This document shows, piece by piece, positions 7,667 to 17,168 of a DNA stretch of 64,000 bases (position 1 is its first letter; every line of letters starts with the position of its first letter). The stretch is taken from the NCBI GenBank assembly GCA_021780935.1, contig JAJXXT010000122.1:62001-126000 (forward strand), written 5' to 3'. The notes beneath the pieces are model-generated. The model was not told the origin of the DNA and searched no databases. It was given only the letters and a program-made list of their open reading frames with translations. This DNA comes from Pseudomonadota bacterium (GTDB lineage: Bacteria > Pseudomonadota > Alphaproteobacteria > Acetobacterales > Acetobacteraceae). Position numbers and translations under genes: made by a program.

Positions 7667-9508
7667 ATGTTCGCGTTTTTCGAGCGCCTGCTGGAACCGA
7701 CCTCGATCGATCCCTCGGCGCCGCCACCGACGATCGATTCGGCACGTGCGCTGAGCCGCTTCTACTGGCACTTCATGCGCCAGGCGCGCGGCCTCGTCGT
7801 GGCCCTGGTCGTCGCCGGCGGCACGGTGGCGCTGCTCGACCTGCTGATCCCGGTCTTCATCGGCCGCATCGTCGCGCTCGTCACCGCGCGCGGCACGGCG
7901 ATCCTCACCGCATGGCCGCAGCTGCTCGGCATGGTGCTGGTGCTGATGATCCTGCGCCCGATCGCGATCCTGGGGCAGAGCCTGATCACCGAGCAGGCGA
8001 TCGCGCCGGGCCTGTCCAACCTCATCCGCTGGCAGAACCACTGGCATGTGGTGCGCCAGGGCTGGACGTTCTTCCAGAACGATTTCGCCGGCCGCATCGC
8101 CAACCGGGTGATGCAGACGGGCCCGGCCCTGCGCGATTCCATCGTGCAGTCCATCGTCGCGGTCTGGTACATCATCGTCTATGGCGGCTCGGCGATGCTG
8201 GTGCTGGCGGATGCGGACTGGCGTCTGGCCATGCCCATCGCAGGCTGGTTCCTGATCTACGCTGCCCTGCTGCGCTATTTCGTGCCGCGCATGCGCGAAC
8301 GCTCGCGCGCCGTCGCCGAGGCACGCTCCGGCCTCACCGGGCGAATCGTCGATTCCTACACCAACATCCTGACGGTGAAGCTGTTCGCCCGCGCCGTCGA
8401 GGAGGACGCCTTCGTGCGCTCGGCGCTCGACCGGCACACCGAGGTGTTCCGCCGCCAGTTGCGCATGGTCACCACTTTTCGCGTCACGCTCTCCTTCACG
8501 AACACGCTCATGGTCACGGGCACCGGCGCAGTCGCGATCCTACTGTTCGCCGCCGGGCGGATTCCGCTGGCGACGGTGGCGACGGCCCTGCCGCTCGCCT
8601 GGCAGATCGCCAACATCGCCGGCTGGGTGGCGCAGAACGTCACCACCATCTTCGAGAGTGTCGGCATCGTGCAGGATGGCATGCGCTCCATCGCCGTTGC
8701 ACGCAGCCACCCCGACGCGCCCGGCGCCGTGCCGCTGGTGGTGAAACGCGGCGAGATACGTTTCGATAACGTCAGCTTCGGCTATGGCACCGACCGCGGC
8801 GTGCTGCACGACCTGGCACTCACCATAGCCCCTGGCGCGCGCGTCGGGCTGGTCGGACACTCGGGCGCCGGAAAATCCACACTGGTCAACCTCCTGCTCG
8901 GCTTCTACGCGCCGGAGGCCGGGCGCATCCTGGTCGATGGGCAGGACATCGCCGGCGTGACCCAGGAGAGCCTGCGCGCCGCGATCGCGATGGTGACGCA
9001 GGATACCTCGCTGCTGCATCGCTCGATCCGCGACAATATCCGCTATGGCCGCCCCGAAGCTGGCGAGGCGGAGGTGCACCGCGCCGCGCGGCAGGCGGAG
9101 GCCGGCGAGTTCATCGCCGGGCTTGAGGACTGGCAGGGCCAGCGCGGCTATGACGCGCAGGTGGGCGAGCGCGGAGTGAAGCTTTCCGGCGGCCAGCGCC
9201 AGCGCATCGCGCTCGCCCGCGTCATCCTGCGCGACGCGCCGATCCTGGTGCTGGACGAAGCAACCAGCGCGCTCGATTCCGAGGTCGAGGCGGCGATCCA
9301 GACGCAGCTCGAACGGCTGATGGAGGGCCGCACGGTCATCGCCATCGCCCACCGCCTGTCCACCATCGCGCGCATGGATCGTCTCGTCGTGCTGGAGCGC
9401 GGCCGCATCGTGGAGCAGGGCACGCATGGCGAACTGCTGCGCGCCGGCGGCGCCTATGCGCGGATGTGGCAGCGCCAGTCCGGCGGCTTCCTGGAGGCGG
9501 CGGACTGA
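7667..9508 (+). CDS. ABC exporter, fused permease-ATPase (MsbA/ABCB type)
   Basis: 613 aa. The N-terminal about 340 residues form a six-helix transmembrane domain; the C-terminal domain has Walker A GHSGAGKST, Q-loop VTQDTSLL, signature LSGGQRQRIALAR, Walker B ILVLDEATSALD and H-loop AIAHRLST. This is a half-transporter expected to work as a homodimer, exporting a lipid, peptide or drug; the substrate cannot be deduced. The ATG at 7667 was chosen because MFAFFERLLEP matches where related proteins start; the upstream in-frame extension overlaps the rhomboid gene. No clear Shine-Dalgarno sequence is visible. Confidence 0.9.
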   Translation: MFAFFERLLEPTSIDPSAPPPTIDSARALSRFYWHFMRQARGLVVALVVAGGTVALLDLLIPVFIGRIVALVTARGTAILTAWPQLLGMVLVLMILRPIAILGQSLITEQAIAPGLSNLIRWQNHWHVVRQGWTFFQNDFAGRIANRVMQTGPALRDSIVQSIVAVWYIIVYGGSAMLVLADADWRLAMPIAGWFLIYAALLRYFVPRMRERSRAVAEARSGLTGRIVDSYTNILTVKLFARAVEEDAFVRSALDRHTEVFRRQLRMVTTFRVTLSFTNTLMVTGTGAVAILLFAAGRIPLATVATALPLAWQIANIAGWVAQNVTTIFESVGIVQDGMRSIAVARSHPDAPGAVPLVVKRGEIRFDNVSFGYGTDRGVLHDLALTIAPGARVGLVGHSGAGKSTLVNLLLGFYAPEAGRILVDGQDIAGVTQESLRAAIAMVTQDTSLLHRSIRDNIRYGRPEAGEAEVHRAARQAEAGEFIAGLEDWQGQRGYDAQVGERGVKLSGGQRQRIALARVILRDAPILVLDEATSALDSEVEAAIQTQLERLMEGRTVIAIAHRLSTIARMDRLVVLERGRIVEQGTHGELLRAGGAYARMWQRQSGGFLEAAD

Positions 9509-9560
9509 ACCACGTGACGGGGGGCTGGGAAACGCCCAGCACCTTGGGCAGGATCATGCC

Positions 9561-11234
9561 ATGACACTGCGCTCCCGCATCACTGTCGAGGGCATGGACC
9601 GCGCGCCCCATCGTGGCTTCCTGCGCGCCATCGGCCTTTCCGAGGACGACCTGCGCAAGCCCTTCGTCGGCGTGGTCAGCACCGAGGCGGAGGTCACGCC
9701 CTGCACCATGGGTCTCGCCGCCCAGGCCGATGCCGCCCGGCGTGGCATCCACGAGGCCGGCGGGCGCGGCTTCTCCTTCACCACCATCGCCGTCTCCGAC
9801 GGCATCAGCATGAACCATCCCGGCATGCGCTTCTCGCTGGTGAGCCGGGAGATCATCGCGGATTCCATCGAGACGGTGGCGGAGGCGCATCGCTACGACG
9901 CGCTGCTGGGCGTCGCCGGCTGCGACAAGACGCTGCCTGGGGTGATGATGGCGCTGGTGCGCTGCAATCTACCCTCGGTCTTTCTCTACGGCGGCAGTGC
10001 CGACACCGGCACCTACAAGGGCCGCGATATCTCGATGCTCGATGCCTACGAGGCGGTGGGCGGCGTGATGGCCGGAACCGTCGGGGAAGCCGAGCTGGCG
10101 GTGATGGAACGTTGCGCACTTCCCTCGATAGGCGCCTGCGCGGGGCAGTTCACCGCCAACACCATGGCAATGGCCGCGGAGGCGCTGGGCATCGCCCCGG
10201 CCGGCAGCACCATGCTGCCCGCGACGAACGCAGCCCGCCCGGGTGTCGCGGCCGAGGCCGGCCGGACGCTGATGACGATCCTGCGCCGCGGCGGGCCGCT
10301 GCCGCGTGACCTCATCACCCGCGAGTCGCTCGCCAACGCCGCGGCCCTGGTCGCGGCGACCGGCGGCTCCACCAACGCCGGGCTGCACCTGCCGGCGATC
10401 GGCCACGAGGCCGGCATCCGCTTCACTCTCGCCGATGTGGCGGCGGTGTTTCATCGCACGCCGGTGATCGGCGATCTGCGCCCGGGCGGGCGTTTTCACG
10501 CCAAAGACGTGCATGCGATCGGCGGCTGCCAGGTGCTGATCCGCGAGTTGATCCGCGGCGGCTTCATGGACGGTCGCTGCCCTACCCTCGCCGGCGTCAC
10601 GCTTGCCGAGGCCGTCGCCGACGCGCCGGCGCCGGATGGCGCCGTGGTTCGCCGCTGCGAGGACGCGCTGACCCCGACCGGCGGGCTGGTGGTGCTGCGC
10701 GGAACACTTTGCCCGGATGGCGCCTTGCTGAAAGTCGCCGGCCTCAGGCGGCTCGCGTTCCGTGGCCCCGCCCGCGTCTTCGAGAGCGAGGAAGCCTGCA
10801 CCGAGGTGGTGCGCGCGCGCGCCTATCGGGATGGCGAGGTGTTGGTGATCCGTAACGAAGGCCCGGTCGGCGGTCCTGGCATGCGCGAGATGCTCGGCGT
10901 GACCGCGCTCATCTACGGCCAGGGCATGGGCGAAAAAGTCGCACTACTGACCGATGGCCGCTTCTCCGGCGCCACGCGTGGCATGTGCATCGGCTATGCC
11001 GGGCCGGAGGCCGCGCGTGGCGGCCCGCTCGCGCTGCTGCGGGACGGCGACATCATCGACATCGATGCCGCCGCGGCACGCATCGACCTGCTCGTGCCCT
11101 CGGCGGAGCTCGCGGCACGCCAGGCCGCCTGGCAGCCTGCGCCGCGACGCCTGTCCGGCGTGCTTGCCAAATACGCGGCCACGGTCGGCCCGGCGCATCT
11201 CGGCGCGGTGACGCACCCGGGCCCGGCGACGTGA
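9561..11234 (+). CDS. ilvD: Dihydroxy-acid dehydratase
   Basis: 557 aa. Dehydrates 2,3-dihydroxy-isovalerate and -methylvalerate in valine, leucine and isoleucine synthesis, in the cytoplasm with an Fe-S cofactor. Iron-sulfur ligands are visible in PCTMG, in GCDKTLPG and in GACAGQFTANTM, and the C-terminal DGRFSGATRG motif is intact. The length fits the shorter IlvD group; distant family members act on sugar acids, so a sugar-acid dehydratase is a minor alternative. Its stop codon overlaps the GTG start of the flippase gene (GTGA). Confidence 0.9.
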   Translation: MTLRSRITVEGMDRAPHRGFLRAIGLSEDDLRKPFVGVVSTEAEVTPCTMGLAAQADAARRGIHEAGGRGFSFTTIAVSDGISMNHPGMRFSLVSREIIADSIETVAEAHRYDALLGVAGCDKTLPGVMMALVRCNLPSVFLYGGSADTGTYKGRDISMLDAYEAVGGVMAGTVGEAELAVMERCALPSIGACAGQFTANTMAMAAEALGIAPAGSTMLPATNAARPGVAAEAGRTLMTILRRGGPLPRDLITRESLANAAALVAATGGSTNAGLHLPAIGHEAGIRFTLADVAAVFHRTPVIGDLRPGGRFHAKDVHAIGGCQVLIRELIRGGFMDGRCPTLAGVTLAEAVADAPAPDGAVVRRCEDALTPTGGLVVLRGTLCPDGALLKVAGLRRLAFRGPARVFESEEACTEVVRARAYRDGEVLVIRNEGPVGGPGMREMLGVTALIYGQGMGEKVALLTDGRFSGATRGMCIGYAGPEAARGGPLALLRDGDIIDIDAAAARIDLLVPSAELAARQAAWQPAPRRLSGVLAKYAATVGPAHLGAVTHPGPAT

Positions 11235-12724
11235 AGCCCGATCAGCGCGTCGCGCAGCTCACCGCGACGCGCACGATCGCGATCTCGACCGCGTGGAATC
11301 TGTTCGGCCGCCTGTTTCCGCTGCTGATCGCCCTCGTCGCCACACCGCTGCTGCTGCATGCGATGGGCCTGGTGCGCTGGGGTATCTTCTCGCTCGGGCT
11401 GGCGCTGATGACGACCTTCGGCATTTTCGACATCGGCCTCGGCCGCGCCCTGACGCGCACCATCGCGCACGCGATCGCGCATGGCGAGGACGCGACGGCG
11501 GCAGCGGCCACCAAGACCGGTATCCTGGTGCTTGCCGGCCTCGGCGTCATCTTCGGCATTCTGGTGGCGGTGGGTCTGCATTTCTATGTCGGCCACGCGC
11601 TGAGGATCCCGCCCTCGCTGCGCCCGGAGGTGATGACGGCACTCGACCTGCTCTGCATCGCCGTCCCGCTCGTCGTGGTGAACGGCGCGCTCTGGGGCGT
11701 GCTTGCGGCGTATCAGAGCGTGGGCGCCTACACCGTCATCAACCTGCCGATCCTCGCCCTCTATTATCTCGGCCCGGTGGCCACGCTCGCCATCTGGCAC
11801 AGCCTGGTGCCGGTGATGGCGGTGCAGGTGTTCTGTCGCGCGCTGATGACCCTCGTCGCCTGGCGCCTCACGCGGCGCGTCATGCCGGGGCTCGCCACGG
11901 CGCGCGTCTCGCTCGGCGCGATCCGCCCGGTGCTGCGCCTCGGCGGTTGGATGACGGTGTCCAATCTCGCCTGGCCGGTGCTGCTTTATCTCGACCGTTT
12001 TGTTATCGCATCGGTTCTGACGCCGGCGGCAGCGGCGTGGTACGCAACGCCGTTCGACGTCATCTTCCGCTTCACCACCATGCCGCAGGCGGTGATGGCG
12101 GCGGCCTTCCCGGCCATGACAACGGCGCACCGCGCGGCGCCGCAGCGCGCCGCCCTGCTCTACCGGCGCACGCTGCTTGCGGTCGGCGCCATGGTGCTGC
12201 CCGCCTCCCTCGTCGCGATCGCGATGGCGGGGCCGCTGCTGCGGCTCTGGCTCGGCGCGCCGTTCGCGCTGCACGCAGCACCGGTGCTGCGCCTGATGGG
12301 CTTCGGCGTGCTGTTCTACAGCCTCGACATTGTCGCCAACGGCCTGGTCGACGGGCTGGGCCGGCCAGCCTTCAACGCCTGCCTCGCCGTGCTCGAAATC
12401 GCCATCCTGATTCCGCTGCTGCTGGTGCTGCTACCGCTGTGGGGCGTGGTCGGCGCGGCGGCGTCATGGGTGGCGCGGATCGCCATTTCCTTCCTGCTGA
12501 GGCTGTGGCTGCTGACGCGGATCTTCCCGGAGGCACGGGGCGTGCTGCGACGGCTGGCACCGGTCTTCGGGCTCGCGCTGCTGGCGCTGTTCGGCGCGCT
12601 GGAGGGCCCGATCGCCGCCGCCGCCGGGCTGCTCGCGGTGTTCGGCCTCGCTTGGGTGCTCGGGCTGGACGGCGCGGAGCGCGCGGCGTTTCTGGTCCGC
12701 CTCAGGCGAGCCCCTGCTCCCTGA
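11231..12724 (+). CDS. Wzx-like oligosaccharide flippase (MOP superfamily)
   Basis: 497 aa, GTG start overlapping the ilvD stop. It shows about 12 to 14 hydrophobic helices spread over the whole length, starting with the N-terminal pattern TAWNLFGRLFPLLIALVATP typical of polysaccharide-biosynthesis flippases. Such proteins move lipid-linked glycan repeat units across the inner membrane. It faces the surface-glycan operon (12702-18876) and overlaps its last gene by 23 bp, which supports a role in exporting that glycan. No transport has been shown; assignment is by fold and context. Confidence 0.82.
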   Translation: MKPDQRVAQLTATRTIAISTAWNLFGRLFPLLIALVATPLLLHAMGLVRWGIFSLGLALMTTFGIFDIGLGRALTRTIAHAIAHGEDATAAAATKTGILVLAGLGVIFGILVAVGLHFYVGHALRIPPSLRPEVMTALDLLCIAVPLVVVNGALWGVLAAYQSVGAYTVINLPILALYYLGPVATLAIWHSLVPVMAVQVFCRALMTLVAWRLTRRVMPGLATARVSLGAIRPVLRLGGWMTVSNLAWPVLLYLDRFVIASVLTPAAAAWYATPFDVIFRFTTMPQAVMAAAFPAMTTAHRAAPQRAALLYRRTLLAVGAMVLPASLVAIAMAGPLLRLWLGAPFALHAAPVLRLMGFGVLFYSLDIVANGLVDGLGRPAFNACLAVLEIAILIPLLLVLLPLWGVVGAAASWVARIAISFLLRLWLLTRIFPEARGVLRRLAPVFGLALLALFGALEGPIAAAAGLLAVFGLAWVLGLDGAERAAFLVRLRRAPAP

Positions 12725-13832
12725 GCGCATCGGTCAGCGCCTCCGCGACCCGTGCCAGCTCGGACTCCGTGAGCGTGGGGTAGGAGGGCAGCGACAGGCC
12801 GCGCGCCGAGATCGCCTCCGCTCTCGGGAACCGCTCGCCCCGCGCATACATCGGCATCGTGTGCGCGGGGTAGAAGACGGGCCGCGTCTCCACCGCGCCG
12901 GCGGCCATGCGCGCCATCAGGCGGTCGCGGTCCGTCCCCTCCGGCAACAGCAGGCTCACCAGCCATTCCGGCCCATCGACGCCATTGCCCGGGCGCTGGA
13001 ACGTCACCTTCAGCCCGGCCAGCAACGCGCGATAGCGGGCCGAGACCTGGCGCTTGGCGGCGACGATGGCCTCCAGCCGCTCGATCTGCGCCAGGCCGAT
13101 CGCGGCCACGATGTTGGTCATGCGGTAGTTGAACCCCATCACCTCGTGCCAGTAGCGGCGGGTGAAGGACTGGCCCTGGCCGCGCGCCTGCAACATGCGC
13201 CGCCCCAGCGCCTCGTCGTTGCAGATCACCATGCCGCCCTCGCCGGTGGTGATCGTCTTGTTGCCGAAAAAGCTGAACGTGCCGGCATCGCCGAACGTGC
13301 CGACATGGCGGCCGTGAATCGTGGTGGTGAACGCCTCCGCGCAATCCTCGAGCACCGCGATCCCGCGCGGCCGCGCCAGCGCCATGATCGCGTCCATGTC
13401 GCAGGCCGCGCCGTAGAGATGCACCGGCATGATCGCCCGTGTGCGCGGCGTGATCCGGGCCTCGACATCCGCGGGGTCGAGCAGCCAGTCGCCGTCGCGA
13501 CTGTCGGCGAAGACCGGGGTCGCGCCGCATTGCACGATGGTGTTGACCGAGGCGATGTAGGTGAAGCTCGGCACGATCACCTCGTCGCCGGGCCCGATGC
13601 CCAGGGCGTGCAGCGCCAGGTGCAGCGCCACCGTGCCGTTACAGACGCCATAGGCATGCACGGCACCGACAGCACTGGCGAACGCCGCCTCGAACCGCGC
13701 GATATAGGCGCCGTTGGAGGAGATCCAGCTGCTCTCGATGCAATCGAGCACGTAGCGGCGCTCGTTGCCCGAAAGGTCGGGCCGATAGACCGGGATGACC
13801 GGGCGGGCAGTGTCTGGGGCGGTCTCGTTCAT
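12702..13832 (-). CDS. per: DegT/DnrJ aminotransferase, GDP-perosamine synthase-like
   Basis: 376 aa, PLP-dependent sugar aminotransferase. The PLP-binding lysine is Lys192 in SFFGNKTITTGEGG; Asp163 in LEDCAEA would hold the pyridine nitrogen. The N-terminus (SGNERRYVLDCIESSWISS), MPVHLYG, GFNYRMTNI and the C-terminal RPVFYPAHTMPMYA closely resemble the Caulobacter perosamine synthase as I remember it. It would turn GDP-4-keto-6-deoxymannose into GDP-perosamine; GDP-mannose dehydratase (gmd) is not in the window. It is the last gene of the operon and its start overlaps the preceding stop by 4 bp. Other 4-amino-6-deoxy sugars are possible products. Confidence 0.8.
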   Translation of the reverse strand: MNETAPDTARPVIPVYRPDLSGNERRYVLDCIESSWISSNGAYIARFEAAFASAVGAVHAYGVCNGTVALHLALHALGIGPGDEVIVPSFTYIASVNTIVQCGATPVFADSRDGDWLLDPADVEARITPRTRAIMPVHLYGAACDMDAIMALARPRGIAVLEDCAEAFTTTIHGRHVGTFGDAGTFSFFGNKTITTGEGGMVICNDEALGRRMLQARGQGQSFTRRYWHEVMGFNYRMTNIVAAIGLAQIERLEAIVAAKRQVSARYRALLAGLKVTFQRPGNGVDGPEWLVSLLLPEGTDRDRLMARMAAGAVETRPVFYPAHTMPMYARGERFPRAEAISARGLSLPSYPTLTESELARVAEALTDALREQGLA

Positions 13833-15118
13833 TGCGCCAGACTAGCGCCGTCGCGCACTCCTGTCCCGCCCAGCAGATCGGTGAGCGCCGCTCCGAGGCG
13901 GCCGACCGCGGGATCATCGGGACCGACGCCGAACGCCGCCATCCGGGCGCCGAGCGAGCGGCCGGTGCCGATCGCCGCCGCGCCCAGCATGGCCTGAGGA
14001 ATGAAGTCGAGCAGCCCCTCGGCGTAGCGAGCCGGGTCATGCGTGGCGCCGGCATGGGTGCGGGCGCGGGCCGCCATCCGCAGCGCGGGCTGGCGGTCGC
14101 CGAGGATCGCGGTCAGATGGCGCGCCACATCGGCTGCTTCCGCGCCCGGCGCGCAGGACAGCACGAGATCGTCGGGCACCTCGGCATAGACACCCTGCCG
14201 CGACACCAGCACCGGCCGCGCCGACAGCATGCCGACGATGAGCGAGGCCGAAGCCCCCTCCAGCGCCGGATGGCGCAGGCAGGCCACCACATCGATCGCG
14301 GCGAACTCCTCGGCCAGCGCGGCATCCGAAACCTCGCCCGCGAAACTGACCTCGACCCCGAGTTCGCCGGCCAGCGCTTCGAGCCTGGCGCGTTCCGCGG
14401 GCTCGGCGGCACCGATGAGGCGATAGCGGATGCGCCCTGCCCCGCCACGGACGGCCGCGATGCCGCGGATCACCTCATCGGCCCGCTTGTTGGGCCCGAG
14501 GCGACCGATGGTCGCAACGCACAACACATCTGATGTGGCGCGCGGCGGCGCCAGGTCCGGCGCGCGGTAGGCGAGCGGCAGGACGCATACCGGCCCGGGG
14601 CAAGCCGCGCGGACCCGCGGCGCATAGTGCTCGGCATGGACGATGGCGCCCGCGGCACCCGCCGCGAACCACTCCGTCATCGGCCGGCTCGCCGCATCGG
14701 CGTCGGGCGGCAGGTCGGTCACCACCGGTTGCACGCCATGCAGCGCGGTGGCGGCCCGCGCCAGCGTGTCGCCGCCGGCCCCGCGCAGCAGGTTGACGAC
14801 ATAGGCATCGTGCAGGATCGCGACCGCCGGCACCTCGCCGTACAGAGACAAGGCGCCACCGTGAAAGCCGTAATGGTCGCCGATATTGATGAGAACGGCA
14901 TCGTGGTCGCGCCAAAGCTGCCAGGGATCGACCTCGCCCGCCCACAGGATCGCGCCCGGCGCCGCAAGCGAGGGCTCGGCCGCATCGGCGCCGACCTCGC
15001 TGCGCACGATCTCGACCTCCACGCCGCCGCCGGCCAATCGTTCCACGACCATCGCGCCGAATTGGGCGATGGCGGAGCGCGCGTTCCACGGCCCCACCCA
15101 TGCGATGCGCCGGATCAT
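13829..15118 (-). CDS. Glycosyltransferase (GT-B fold, group 1)
   Basis: 429 aa. It starts with RRIAWVGPWNARSAIAQFGAMVV, a Rossmann-type acceptor-binding strand, and the C-terminal half has a donor-binding layout: IGRLGPNKRADEVIRGI, then AAIDVVACLRHPALEGASASLIVGM in place of the usual E-x7-E. The last 70 residues continue past the domain and may be specific to this group. It is coupled by 4-bp overlaps to the genes on both sides in the glycan operon. Donor and acceptor sugars are unknown. Confidence 0.78.
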   Translation of the reverse strand: MIRRIAWVGPWNARSAIAQFGAMVVERLAGGGVEVEIVRSEVGADAAEPSLAAPGAILWAGEVDPWQLWRDHDAVLINIGDHYGFHGGALSLYGEVPAVAILHDAYVVNLLRGAGGDTLARAATALHGVQPVVTDLPPDADAASRPMTEWFAAGAAGAIVHAEHYAPRVRAACPGPVCVLPLAYRAPDLAPPRATSDVLCVATIGRLGPNKRADEVIRGIAAVRGGAGRIRYRLIGAAEPAERARLEALAGELGVEVSFAGEVSDAALAEEFAAIDVVACLRHPALEGASASLIVGMLSARPVLVSRQGVYAEVPDDLVLSCAPGAEAADVARHLTAILGDRQPALRMAARARTHAGATHDPARYAEGLLDFIPQAMLGAAAIGTGRSLGARMAAFGVGPDDPAVGRLGAALTDLLGGTGVRDGASLAQ

Positions 15119-16143
15119 GCGAGGAGCCGCTCGATCGTGGCGGGCCAGGTGATGCCGCGAGCCGCCATGGCGGCATGGCCGGCGCGCCCGAGTTTGCCGG
15201 CGCGGGAAGCGGTGAGGCCGCGCAGCGCGCCGCCCAGCGCCTGCGCCTGCGGTGCCACGACCAAGCCGGTCTCGCCGTCGCGGACGAGTTCCAGCACGCC
15301 GCCGGAATCCGTTGTCGTGAGGACCGGCTTGCCGGCGAGGAACGCCTCCATCGTGACATAACCGACGGAATCCTCGTCGAACGGAAGATAGGCAACCGCC
15401 GTCGCCCGATTGGCCAGCGTCGCAAGCTCGGCGCGCGGCAGCAGGCGCAGGTCGAGCCGGACACGATCGGCCACACCCTCCGCCTCGACGAGAAGCCGCA
15501 GCGCCGCGGCCTCCTCGGCACTGTCGGGCGGGCCCGCGATCACCAGCCGCGTCTGCGGCGCGTGGCGCAGGGCTTGCACCAGCAGCGCCTGGCGCTTGGC
15601 CGCACCGACCCGCCCGGCGGCAAGAACATAGCCGTCATCGCCCGCGTTCTGGAACATCTCGGGGTCGTTCGGCGGCGCCGGCAGGCTCGGAACCTTGAGC
15701 CCGTTATACTTGGCGACCCGCGCCTGGCTCACCGGCGAAGCGGCGAACATCGCCCGCGCACCGGCGAAGGCGGCATTGTCGGCCGCCACGATCATCGCGC
15801 GCAGCGCAGCACCGCGCTCGCCACCCCCGAGATCGCTCTGGCCCGCGTCCCACAAATCATAGGCCTGGCGAAACTGGTGCAGCAGCCAGATCACCTTGTT
15901 GGGGTGCTCGACGAGATAGGTTGGGAATTTCAGCGCGATCACCCGGTCAGCGTTGGCAATCTGTAACGAGCGCGCGATCAGCATCTCCTCAATCACGGCT
16001 TCGGGCGGGTCCCAGGCGAAGGGAATGCGCATCGCCTCCGCCTCCGCGCCGGCCTCGCGCAGGCGGCGGACAAGGTGAATCGCCAGTTCCTCGGCGCCGC
16101 CATGGACGAACGGTGCCATGTTGTTGAGGACCAGCACTTTCAC
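15115..16143 (-). CDS. Glycosyltransferase family 4, paralogue A
   Basis: 342 aa from GTG 16143, which overlaps the previous stop (GTGA); the reading frame extends further upstream but homology begins at VKVLVLNNMAPFVHGGAEE. Donor-site features: AAGRVGAAKRQALLVQALR and YLPFDEDSVGYVTMEAFLAGKPVLT, the E-x7-E equivalent. It is clearly related to the next gene (shared PFAWDP/PFADDP, VIWLLHQFRQAYDLWD/VVWFIHHIRIFYDLWD and a C-terminal W-x3-I-x-RLLA), so the pair arose by tandem duplication. It transfers a sugar onto a lipid-linked glycan in the cytoplasm; specificity unknown. Confidence 0.82.
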   Translation of the reverse strand: MKVLVLNNMAPFVHGGAEELAIHLVRRLREAGAEAEAMRIPFAWDPPEAVIEEMLIARSLQIANADRVIALKFPTYLVEHPNKVIWLLHQFRQAYDLWDAGQSDLGGGERGAALRAMIVAADNAAFAGARAMFAASPVSQARVAKYNGLKVPSLPAPPNDPEMFQNAGDDGYVLAAGRVGAAKRQALLVQALRHAPQTRLVIAGPPDSAEEAAALRLLVEAEGVADRVRLDLRLLPRAELATLANRATAVAYLPFDEDSVGYVTMEAFLAGKPVLTTTDSGGVLELVRDGETGLVVAPQAQALGGALRGLTASRAGKLGRAGHAAMAARGITWPATIERLLA

Positions 16144-17168
16144 GCCAGCAGCCTCGCGATGACCTGGTCCCACGCGATGCCGCGCTCCGCGATCATCGCC
16201 TCCGCCGCGGCACCGAGCGAGGCGGCGAGCTTGCGGTCCAGGAACAGCCGGTCGAAGGCGGCGGCGATGGCCTCCGGCTGCGGTGCCGCAACCAGGCCGT
16301 TGACGCCGTCGCGCACGAACTCCGCAACCCCGCCGGCATCCGCCACGGTAACCGTGGCACGCCGAGCGTGCGCCGCCTCGATCGTTGGATAGCCGTAGGA
16401 ATCCTCGTCATAGGGGACATAGGCCGCGGCCAGGGACGACCCGAGCGCCGCGGCTTTTTCCTCCTCCGTCACCCAGCGGCTCTCGATCGTCACCCGGCCC
16501 GCGAGCGGGGCGGCAAGGGCGCGCAGTTCATCGAGATAGGACGCCGCACTGGCCACGCCGCACAGGCGCAGCCGCACGCCGCTGTGCACATGCCGCATGG
16601 CCTCGATCAGCAGATGCTGGCGCTTATGGGACTCCATCCGGCAGACGCAAACGATCTCGTCGCCACGCGAACCCTCGGCGAAGATCTCGGGGTGGGCGAC
16701 CGGCGGATAGAGGACCTCGCTCTCCAGCCCGTTGAACTGGCGCAGCCGCTCGCCGACGATACGCGAGTTGGTGAACAGACGATGCGCCTCGCGCAACGCC
16801 GCGGTGTCCGCCTCCACGATCGCCTCGCGCAGGCCGGAGGTTGCGAGTGTTGCGGGAAAGTCACGATATTGCGTGTCCCACAGGTCGTAGAAGATGCGGA
16901 TATGGTGGATGAACCACACCACCTTGCAGCGATGTCGCACGACATGCGCCGGCGGGCGAAACGTGATGACGCGCTCGAACGCCTCGAGCCGCAGCAGACG
17001 GAACGCCATCGTCTGCTCCAGCACCGTGCGGGGGTCGTCCGCGAAGGGCACGAAGATCGTTTCCACGTCGTGACCGTCGGCGACCAGCTTCTCATGCAGC
17101 CAGTCGACGATGAACCGTGCGCCGCCCTGGATCAGCGGCACCGCCGAGGAAACCAGGCCGATCCTCAT
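16140..17168 (-). CDS. Glycosyltransferase family 4, paralogue B
   Basis: 342 aa, ATG start overlapping the acetyltransferase stop by 4 bp. The N-terminus RIGLVSSAVPLIQGGARF and the donor-site segments VCRMESHKRQHLLIEAM and YVPYDEDSYGYPTIEAAHA are typical of GT4 enzymes. It is the same length as the downstream neighbour and collinear with it, including VWFIHHIRIFYDLWD and the C-terminal WDQVIARLLA. The two probably add adjacent, perhaps identical, sugars in the repeat unit. Confidence 0.82.
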   Translation of the reverse strand: MRIGLVSSAVPLIQGGARFIVDWLHEKLVADGHDVETIFVPFADDPRTVLEQTMAFRLLRLEAFERVITFRPPAHVVRHRCKVVWFIHHIRIFYDLWDTQYRDFPATLATSGLREAIVEADTAALREAHRLFTNSRIVGERLRQFNGLESEVLYPPVAHPEIFAEGSRGDEIVCVCRMESHKRQHLLIEAMRHVHSGVRLRLCGVASAASYLDELRALAAPLAGRVTIESRWVTEEEKAAALGSSLAAAYVPYDEDSYGYPTIEAAHARRATVTVADAGGVAEFVRDGVNGLVAAPQPEAIAAAFDRLFLDRKLAASLGAAAEAMIAERGIAWDQVIARLLA

